Origin: an uncultured Verrucomicrobiota bacterium | Lineage (GTDB): Bacteria; Verrucomicrobiota; Verrucomicrobiia; Limisphaerales; UBA9464 | Length of the DNA: 58,894 bases | Assembly: GCA_903910585.1 (NCBI GenBank) | Contig: CAIWAH010000098.1 | Span: 1-58,894 of the forward strand | Direction of reading: 5' to 3' | Part shown: one piece after another, positions 1-6,194 of the stretch | Numbering within the stretch: the first letter of the stretch is position 1 | Layout: every line of letters starts with the position of its first letter | The notes under the pieces: generated by a model | What the model was told of the DNA's origin: nothing | Databases searched by the model: none | The model's input: the letters and a program-made list of their open reading frames with translations, nothing else | Made by a program: the position numbers and the translations under genes

Positions 1-2
1 GC

Positions 3-1394
3 AACCGCTGCTATCTGCTGACCGGCGCGGTGAAGGGGCTGGAATCCTCCGCACTCGGCTGGCTGCTGCACGGTCGCGCCGGCGAAACTGCGACCGAATG
101 CCGCGAACGGCTGAAGGCGGTGACGTGGTCCGGACTGCGGGCGGAATTGGAAGCGCTGGTGGCCGAAGCTGGTGGAGCGAATTTCACGGTTTCGCCGCGA
201 CTGCCGAAAGTAGGGCAGGCTGCCAGCCTGCCCGCTGCGCCGACCGGCGCGAAACAAACCGCTGAATTTAACGCCGCGACGGGCAGGCTGGCAGCCTGCG
301 CTACGTTGGCGCCCCTCGGCGGCGATTCGGTTCCCGGCTTGCGAACCGCTGAGTCACTCCGTCAGGAAGCGGGAGAATCGGAGACCAACCACGGGCAAGG
401 GGTTGCTGTCGCGGGTGCTGCCTCCATTTCCCTGAGCACGACGTTGCCTGAGTTGGCGACGGAAGCGCCCGGATGGCGGGAATCTGCCGGCGCCTCGAGC
501 GGACCGCGGCCCTACACCCGACCGGCCTTTCCGCGTTGGGGCATCCAGAGCTTCTCGGGCCTCACCGCCAATGTCCCCGAGGAGGCGCCGGATCACGACG
601 CGGTGGAGTTGCCCGCGGTGCCGACGGGTTCCGAGGCGGAAGCGGGCGCGGAAGATGAATTCGCCCGCCTGCCGCGCGGCTCGGGCTTCGGCACCTGCCT
701 CCACGAGGTGTTCGAGCAGATTGATTTCGCCGCCGAACCGGAGACTTGGAGGCCCACGGTGGAAGCGGCCCTGCGCCAACATCAGCTCGGGGACACGACC
801 GCCGAGCCGGTGCTTCGGCTGATTCAAGAGGTTCTCGAAACGCCCCTGCCGGACGCCGGCGGCACGTTTCGCCTGCGCGAGATCGGGCAGAGCCAGCGCC
901 TCAATGAACTGGAGTTCTTCCTGCCGCTGCGGGGCTTCACGGTTAGCGGACTGCGCCGGGTGTTTGAGCGCCACGGCGGACCGATGCCCGAGTGGCCGGC
1001 GCGCTTGGGAGCTTTGGGATTTGAGGAGGCCGACGGTTTTCTCCACGGCTACGTGGACCTGATCTTCGAGCACGCCGGCCGGTTCCATCTGGTGGACTGG
1101 AAGACCAACTGGCTGGGGAACGCCGCCGCGGCCTACACGCCGGAAACGGTGGCGCGCGCGATGCGCAGCGGCTTCTACGTGCTGCAATACCATCTCTACG
1201 CCGTGGCGCTGCGGCGCTACCTGCGGTTGCGCCGGCCGGGGATTGCGTTCACGGAACTGTGGGGCGGAGTCCACTACGCGTTCGTGCGCGGCGCGGATGC
1301 CCGGCGGCCGGAGCAGGGCTGGTTCCGCGACCGACCGGACGAATCGCTGCTGGATGACTTGGAACAGGCTCTGACCGGAGGGGAAAGGCGATGA
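3..1394 (+). CDS. recB: RecB/AddA-type exonuclease V subunit, C-terminal part (5' end outside window)
   Basis: The reading frame is open from the left edge, so the helicase part and true start lie upstream. What remains is the RecB-family nuclease end. GTCLHEVFEQIDF (about residue 220 counted from the GTG at 30) matches the GxxxHxxxE motif. LVDWKTNWLG (about residue 354) is the D-x-K metal-binding nuclease motif, and QYHLYAVALRRYL is the QYxLY box. In the RecBCD complex this domain cuts both strands during double-strand break processing. The first residues (NRCYLLTGAVKG) fit the end of the UvrD-type helicase core. The stop overlaps the recD start by 4 nt, so the two are translationally coupled; recC is presumably upstream. 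Between helicase and nuclease, around residues 60-90, lies a linker encoded by a palindromic repeat, described separately. Confidence 0.9.
   Translation, partial: NRCYLLTGAVKGLESSALGWLLHGRAGETATECRERLKAVTWSGLRAELEALVAEAGGANFTVSPRLPKVGQAASLPAAPTGAKQTAEFNAATGRLAACATLAPLGGDSVPGLRTAESLRQEAGESETNHGQGVAVAGAASISLSTTLPELATEAPGWRESAGASSGPRPYTRPAFPRWGIQSFSGLTANVPEEAPDHDAVELPAVPTGSEAEAGAEDEFARLPRGSGFGTCLHEVFEQIDFAAEPETWRPTVEAALRQHQLGDTTAEPVLRLIQEVLETPLPDAGGTFRLREIGQSQRLNELEFFLPLRGFTVSGLRRVFERHGGPMPEWPARLGALGFEEADGFLHGYVDLIFEHAGRFHLVDWKTNWLGNAAAAYTPETVARAMRSGFYVLQYHLYAVALRRYLRLRRPGIAFTELWGGVHYAFVRGADARRPEQGWFRDRPDESLLDDLEQALTGGERR
210..304. repeat. 95-bp palindromic repeat element inside recB
   Basis: Two 25-bp arms, at 210-234 and 280-304, are inverted copies of each other with 24 of 25 positions matching. 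Each arm is also nearly palindromic by itself: GGGCAGGCT-GCC-AGCCTGCCC in the left arm. The element is translated in frame as a low-complexity linker (AASLPAAP and TGRLAACA) between the RecB helicase and nuclease domains. It looks like an inserted REP-like or RPE-like element, not part of the protein fold. Confidence 0.8.
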
Positions 1395-3142
1395 AACCTT
1401 CCCTGCCCACGGGCGGATCGCGGCTGGCCCAACCGTTCGCCGAATTCTTGGCCGGACTGGGGACCCGGCATCACGCCACGGTTCGGGAAACCGCTGTGGC
1501 GCTCATCGAGGCCGAGGCGGCGGGGCACGCGTGCCTCGGGACGACGGCGGCGGCGGAACTGCTGGCGTCCGGCGTGGCCGGGACGCCGGGCGAACTCAAG
1601 CCGCTCATCTGCGTCGGTGGACGCGTCTATCTGCGCCGGATGTTCCTGCACGAAGGGGACGTCGCGGCGGCGTTGCGGGCGCGTCTGCACGCGCCGGATC
1701 AGCCGGTGGATTTCGCCGCCGTGAGGACGTTCCTGCGCGCCTGCGGATTCCTGGCGACCGCGGACACCGACTGGCAGGCGGTGGCGATTGCCGCCGGCCT
1801 AGTGCGGCCGCTGGTCGTGGTGTCCGGCGGACCCGGCACGGGCAAGACGCGCACGGCAGCGGTGCTGCTTGCGGCGATCCGGCAGTTCCAGCCGGGCGTG
1901 CGGGTCGCCTTGGCGGCGCCTACCGGCAAGGCGGCCGCGCGCCTGGGAGAATCCCTGGCGCAGACGTGGAGCGCGCTGAAGCTGTCCGTCGGCCCGGTGC
2001 CCGAGCCGATGACGCTTCACCGCCTGCTCGGCGCCTCGGCGGACGGACGCCGGTTCCGGCACGGTCCCGAAAACCCGCTGGCCGCCGACCTCGTGCTGGT
2101 GGACGAGGCGAGCATGGTGGACCTCGCGCTCATGAGCCGGCTGGTGGGCGCGCTTCGCGCCGACACGCGGCTGGTGCTGCTGGGCGACCAGGATCAACTG
2201 GCGTCGGTCGAGGCCGGTTATGTGCTCGGCGACCTGTGCGCGGCGGCAGGCGTGAATTGCTTCTCCGCCGGCTTCGCCGAACGGCTGCGACCATGGGGCG
2301 TGGAATTGCCGGTGTCGTCTGCGGGCAACAGCACCGTGGTCGAACTGCGGCACAACCACCGTTTCGGGGCGGACCACAGCCTCGCCCGGCTCGTGCCGCT
2401 CATCCGGGCCGGCGAGGCGCAACGGGCGTTCGATGCCCTTGCGAACCTGCCGGCCGGGGACGCCGTCGCGTGGCGTCCCGTGGGCGATGGGGAAGCCTTG
2501 GGAGCGGAACTGCGCGCGGCCTTCGAGCGGCATTGGCGGAACCGTTGGCAGGCGCCCAATGCGGCCGCAGCGCTGGCCCAGTTGCGAAACTTCCAGATCC
2601 TCTGCGCAGTGCGGCGCGGCGCCTTTGGCCGCGACGGCGTGAACGAAGCCTGCGAGGCGCTGGTGGAGGCCGCCGGTCAGCGTCACCGCGGTCAGGTGTG
2701 GTATCGCGGTCGGCCGGTGCTGATCACCGCCAACGCGCCGCATCTCGGGCTGTTCAACGGCGATCTGGGGCTCGCCTGGCCGGGTGCCGACGGCGCCTTG
2801 CAGGTGTGGTTCGAGGGGCCCGACGGCCTGCGCGGCCTGGTGCCGGACCGCCTGCCGGCGCACGAGACCGCCTTTGCGCTGACGGTCCACAAGAGCCAGG
2901 GCTCCGAATTCGGAGAAGTCCTCGTGGTGCTGCCGCCGACCCCCAGTCCGGTTTGCACCCGCGAGCTGATCTACACCGGCCTCACCCGGGCCCGGCAACG
3001 CGTCACGCTGCTCGCGGCACCCGGGGCGCTGAAAGCCGCGCTGGGCTCCGTCAGCCAGCGAACCTCGGGGCTGAGCGAGCGGATCAAGCTGGGCATTCCC
3101 GGTCCGACGGGCCAGTCGTCATCCTCCAAGGATCCCAATTGA
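1391..3142 (+). CDS. recD: Exodeoxyribonuclease V alpha subunit (RecD helicase)
   Basis: 583 aa, close to the usual RecD length. RecD is the 5'-3' helicase motor of RecBCD, acting in double-strand break repair and degradation of foreign linear DNA. Walker A is GGPGTGKT at about residues 146-153. Walker B is LVLVDEASMVD at about 234-244. Helicase motif V is LTVHKSQGSEF near 497, followed by YTGLTRARQRVTLLA (motif VI). The C-terminal SQRTSGLSER matches the conserved RecD tail. The ATG overlaps the recB stop (ATGA) and is preceded by GGAGGGG, one of the few clear Shine-Dalgarno sites in the window. The stop overlaps the TTG start of the HNH gene. The 3' end of recD is partly duplicated 430 bp downstream. 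Confidence 0.95.
   Translation: MKPSLPTGGSRLAQPFAEFLAGLGTRHHATVRETAVALIEAEAAGHACLGTTAAAELLASGVAGTPGELKPLICVGGRVYLRRMFLHEGDVAAALRARLHAPDQPVDFAAVRTFLRACGFLATADTDWQAVAIAAGLVRPLVVVSGGPGTGKTRTAAVLLAAIRQFQPGVRVALAAPTGKAAARLGESLAQTWSALKLSVGPVPEPMTLHRLLGASADGRRFRHGPENPLAADLVLVDEASMVDLALMSRLVGALRADTRLVLLGDQDQLASVEAGYVLGDLCAAAGVNCFSAGFAERLRPWGVELPVSSAGNSTVVELRHNHRFGADHSLARLVPLIRAGEAQRAFDALANLPAGDAVAWRPVGDGEALGAELRAAFERHWRNRWQAPNAAAALAQLRNFQILCAVRRGAFGRDGVNEACEALVEAAGQRHRGQVWYRGRPVLITANAPHLGLFNGDLGLAWPGADGALQVWFEGPDGLRGLVPDRLPAHETAFALTVHKSQGSEFGEVLVVLPPTPSPVCTRELIYTGLTRARQRVTLLAAPGALKAALGSVSQRTSGLSERIKLGIPGPTGQSSSSKDPN
3031..3073 (+). repeat. Direct repeat copy 1 (recD 3' end)
   Basis: A 43-bp segment at the 3' end of recD, matched by 3462-3503 with 39 identical columns, 3 substitutions and one 1-nt gap. 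Here it encodes the RecD tail LGSVSQRTSGL. The two copies bracket the HNH nuclease gene. Confidence 0.8.
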
Positions 3143-3570
3143 ACCGTTGGAACATTCCCAATTGGCTGGAGCGTGAGGTCCGTGCCCGCGATGTGAACTG
3201 CATTTACTGCGGGATCGAAATGACGGCAGGCGTGCCTCGGGGACATACGCGGCGCCGGGTTGCCACCTGGGAACATATCATCAATGACGCCCGGATTGTG
3301 ACGCGTGAGAACATCGCGTTGTGTTGCAGCGCCTGCAATTCGAGCAAGGGGGCGAAGCCGCTGGCCCAATGGCTGAAGTCCGACTACTGCGCGCAGCGGG
3401 GAATCACGGAAGACCGGCTCGCGGATGTGGCGCGTGCCGCTCTCGGTTCCGACTCCCCGGAGAACGCCGCGCGGGCTCCGTCAGCCAGCGGACCTCCGGG
3501 CTGGCGGAAGGAATTGGGGCTCGAAGTCAGGAACCGCTGCCGTTCGGCTCATGAAGTTCGGAGCCGATGA
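3139..3570 (+). CDS. HNH endonuclease, probable insertion at the recD 3' end
   Basis: 143 aa from a TTG start at 3139, which overlaps the recD stop (TTGA). AAGGA at 3128-3132 is well spaced as a ribosome site, and no other start is better placed. The product has the HNH zinc-finger pattern: CIYC (C21, C24), WEHIIN with H46, N58 in RENIA, and CSAC (C63, C66) followed by NSSKG. This fold makes metal-dependent DNA nicks or breaks and is found in homing and restriction enzymes as well as housekeeping families. The last 35 codons read through a duplicated recD tail in another frame, so the C-terminus is probably non-native. Coupling to recD suggests co-expression. Whether it is a selfish homing gene or a defence or repair accessory cannot be decided from sequence alone. 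Confidence 0.8.
   Translation: MNRWNIPNWLEREVRARDVNCIYCGIEMTAGVPRGHTRRRVATWEHIINDARIVTRENIALCCSACNSSKGAKPLAQWLKSDYCAQRGITEDRLADVARAALGSDSPENAARAPSASGPPGWRKELGLEVRNRCRSAHEVRSR
3462..3503 (+). repeat. Direct repeat copy 2 (duplicated recD tail) with hairpin
   Basis: 42 bp, near-identical to 3031-3073. Frame 3 here encodes GSVSQRTSGLAEG, a second copy of the RecD C-terminus, and that frame stays open to a stop at 3552-3554. The region 3477-3508 also folds into a 13-bp hairpin: TCCGTCAGCC pairs with GGCTGGCGGA, with inner CGG-ACCT-CCG and a 2-nt bulge. The HNH gene reads through it in another frame. Confidence 0.75.
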
Positions 3571-3591
3571 CCAAATCATTGCGAACGGCGT

Positions 3592-4584
3592 ATGCCCTTG
3601 TCCCCACAATCAGCGAAACGATCTCGGTGGCCCGGGACGGCTTCGCTGCTGGTGGCCGGTGCGACAATCAGCCTGACGCTGGCCGTTTTTGTCATCATCC
3701 AAGGGCTGCCGGAAGCCGCGAGCATAGGAAACCGAAAAGCCTTTCAACTGCCGACGCTCCTGATCTGGATCGGGCTAACGTGTGGCGGCTTGGCTGCGGG
3801 TCGATGGAAACTTCAACGCCAACGGGAACAATCGGTGCCGGAAGAGCATCGGTGGGCCGATGAGGAAGCTTGGTTGGACGCTCAGGAATTCGACCGGCGA
3901 TATCCGGTCGCATTGTGGATCCGTTGGCGCTGGCCGTCCGTCGGAGATCCGCATTGCCCGGTGGAGGAATGGAACCGGCTCACCAGGAAACATCCCGAAA
4001 GCCTGCGTTTGAGCGAGGGGCTGATTGTGAGTTTGCTTGCCGAGCGCCGCTGGGAGGAAGCGCAGGCGGAAATCATCCGTATTCAGGGGCTCGGACTGCG
4101 CGAGGGCACGCGGGTAAGTCTGTGGATGCAGTGGCTTGCGAGCAGTCTGGATACTGCCGGTGAGAATCTGGATGACGCCACGGTGGCTGAGGCGCTGCGG
4201 CACTTGTCGCTACGGGGGCAGGTGCAGGCGTTGGATTTGGCCGCGTGCCGTTGCTTTATGCGCCCGGTCGGCAGCCAGTGGCTTGGCTTGGCCGACCGCC
4301 TCAGCGAACGGGCTTTGGCCCTGGCCCCTCAGTTGGCTACGGTGCGCGGAACCCGGGGTGCAGTGCTGGCTGAATTGGGACGCGACGTGGAAGCGGAACA
4401 ATTGCTCCGGCCGTTGCTTGATTCGTCCTCGCCGGGCGTCAACCGGAGCTATTCCGCCCTTTATCTGGCCATTGTGGCGGCCCGGCGCGGTGACGGGGCG
4501 GCAGCTGCAGAGTTTGCCAAGGCGGTTCGCGGCGGCGAGGTGCCCGACGACATCCGCGACCGGCTTCTGGCAGCCGGCCTCTGA
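3592..4584 (+). CDS. Membrane-anchored protein with TPR-like helices, function unknown
   Basis: 330 aa. The start is the first ATG after an in-frame stop at 3568-3570. The N-terminus carries two hydrophobic segments, about residues 18-40 (ASLLVAGATISLTLAVFVI) and 51-67 (LPTLLIWIGLTCGGLAAG), joined by a short loop. A charged soluble domain of about 250 residues follows. It contains helix pairs such as LLAERRWEEAQAEIIRI and ALAPQLATVRGTRGAVLAELGRDVEAEQLL, which resemble tetratricopeptide repeats and suggest a protein-binding scaffold at the inner membrane. I recognise no enzyme motif. It follows the HNH gene at 21 nt but need not be functionally linked. Confidence 0.7.
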   Translation: MPLSPQSAKRSRWPGTASLLVAGATISLTLAVFVIIQGLPEAASIGNRKAFQLPTLLIWIGLTCGGLAAGRWKLQRQREQSVPEEHRWADEEAWLDAQEFDRRYPVALWIRWRWPSVGDPHCPVEEWNRLTRKHPESLRLSEGLIVSLLAERRWEEAQAEIIRIQGLGLREGTRVSLWMQWLASSLDTAGENLDDATVAEALRHLSLRGQVQALDLAACRCFMRPVGSQWLGLADRLSERALALAPQLATVRGTRGAVLAELGRDVEAEQLLRPLLDSSSPGVNRSYSALYLAIVAARRGDGAAAAEFAKAVRGGEVPDDIRDRLLAAGL

Positions 4585-4676
4585 GGACTTGGTGTGGATT
4601 TTCCACGCGTCACGGAGTCAAGGCTGACTTCAGACCTGTGTGTGCGCTGGGGATCCGATAGTTGCCACCGGTAATT

Positions 4677-4696
4677 CCCTCTCCCCGAGGAGAGGG
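4677..4696. terminator. Palindrome in the convergent gap 4585-4835
   Basis: CCCTCTCC-CCGA-GGAGAGGG forms an 8-bp stem with a 4-nt loop. It lies between two convergent genes and could end either transcript, but there is no U-tract, so it may equally be a small extragenic palindrome. I see nothing else in the 251-bp gap. Confidence 0.45.
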
Positions 4697-4835
4697 GGAA
4701 TCCGCAGGCAGCGTCGGGCCAACCGACCGCCTCGAAGTCGAGGCCCGTTTTCCGTTTTCTGAAAAGAGCGACACCATCCGAGGGGTTGCGGGTTCTACGG
4801 TTGGAACGAGTCCCGCGACCTTTTCCGACGGTCCA

Positions 4836-6194
4836 TCAGTTCGCCGCCTCGATCTTCACCGAGTGGGTGACGGGCACGAGGGCGTCGCGGATCGCGGCGG
4901 CCAGCGGGGCGCGCGCCTTCTCGGTCAGCGCAACGGTCGCCTCCATGTCCACCTTGCCTTCCTCGCCGTGGAAGAGGCTCTTGATCTGCTTGGTCTCGTA
5001 GCTCTGCTTGCGGCCCACGGCGTCGTCGAGGCGCTTGAAGGCGTCGTCGAACGGCGTCTTCGCGAACTCGGCCGGCAGGTTAATCCCGGCCGCGAGCTGT
5101 TCGCCGGTGAAGGTCTTCGTCTCGTTGCCCCAGGTGACGCGGTAGGACTTGGCCGAGGCGCCCTTGGCCACGAGCCGGAGGCGGTTGAAGCGTGACTGAA
5201 AGTCCGTGAGGGCCATGCCGGAGCGCACCGAGTTGTCATCGCCCAGTTCGCCGGCCGGCGCGCAGAACGGATACCGGCCGCTCTTCAGCGCGAGCTCGCC
5301 GTTCGCGAACGAGACGACCTCGTGGCCGCCGGTGACGGTGGCCTTGGCAGCGCCGAGGTCCACGGTGAAGGTGCCGAGGTCGCCGTCCACGCCGAGTGCG
5401 TGGAGGAACGCCGTCGCCATCACGACGTGGCCGGCCCAACCGGGATGCACCGCATCCTTGCCGGCGATGGCGTAGTTCACGCCGAACTGGTTCGTGGCCG
5501 TGTGCCCCAGCGTGAGCATCGGCCAGAAGACATCGGCGAAGGCGACCTGTTCCTGGCGGGCGAGTTCGAGATCGAGGTTGCGCAGCTCGCAGAGGTTCAG
5601 GTTCATCGTCTCCGAGTCGGCCTTGCCCCACGGCACCTTGGGGCCGACGCACCCGGGCGAGCCCAGCACGAAGCGGGCGCCGGCCGCCTTGAACGCCCGC
5701 ACGATGGCGAGCTGGTTCTCGCGATACCACTGAGCGTTGGGCTCGTCGAAGGCCCGGTATTTGTGGTCGTTCATGCCGTAGCAGGTCGTCGCGATGGTCG
5801 GTTGGAAGCGCAGCGCGTCGTTAGCCATGCGGTTCTTGAAGCCCTCCGCCGTTTCGCCGCCCCAGCCGTATTGGCGCACGGTGACCTTCAGCGCCGGCAG
5901 GCACGCGGTGAGGTAGGTCTCCATGATGCGCGAATACATCTTCTGCTCGGTGATCGAGTCGCCGATGATGGCGAGCCGGTCGTTCTCGCGGAGCAGCAGG
6001 CCGCCGGGCGCGGGCGCCTTCTTCGCGTTGAACTTGGCGAACGCCGGCACGTCGGGCCGGGGCTCGAACTCCTGGGCACAGACGGCGGCGGAAAAGGCGA
6101 ACAGCGAGGCGACAGCGAACAGGGATTTCACGCGGCGACGGTGCGGTGGGCGAAGGGAACGGGTCAAGCCGGTGAACGCCGCGGCGGCGGTCAC
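4836..6194 (-). CDS. Secreted SGNH/GDSL-family hydrolase
   Basis: 452 aa from a GTG at 6194 that overlaps the upstream stop (GTGA). A GTG at 6131 would give a shorter, very clean signal peptide (VKSLFAVASLFAFSAAVCA) and is an equally good start. Blocks of the SGNH esterase family are all present: IIGDSITEQ (nucleophile Ser80 in the long numbering), YGWGGET (oxyanion Gly), YGMNDH (oxyanion Asn) and KDAVHPGWAGH, with Asp and His of the triad as DxxH. Family members deacetylate polysaccharides or cleave simple esters in the periplasm or outside. The C-terminal 180 residues are less conserved and rich in predicted beta strands. It forms a coupled pair with the amidase upstream. Confidence 0.85.
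   Translation of the reverse strand: MTAAAAFTGLTRSLRPPHRRRVKSLFAVASLFAFSAAVCAQEFEPRPDVPAFAKFNAKKAPAPGGLLLRENDRLAIIGDSITEQKMYSRIMETYLTACLPALKVTVRQYGWGGETAEGFKNRMANDALRFQPTIATTCYGMNDHKYRAFDEPNAQWYRENQLAIVRAFKAAGARFVLGSPGCVGPKVPWGKADSETMNLNLCELRNLDLELARQEQVAFADVFWPMLTLGHTATNQFGVNYAIAGKDAVHPGWAGHVVMATAFLHALGVDGDLGTFTVDLGAAKATVTGGHEVVSFANGELALKSGRYPFCAPAGELGDDNSVRSGMALTDFQSRFNRLRLVAKGASAKSYRVTWGNETKTFTGEQLAAGINLPAEFAKTPFDDAFKRLDDAVGRKQSYETKQIKSLFHGEEGKVDMEATVALTEKARAPLAAAIRDALVPVTHSVKIEAAN

Noticed and set aside
3321..3554. A separate small gene in frame 3 across the HNH gene end
   Set aside because: Its C-terminal half is only the duplicated RecD tail and its N-terminal half is an HNH shadow, so it is better explained as the relic of the original recD end.
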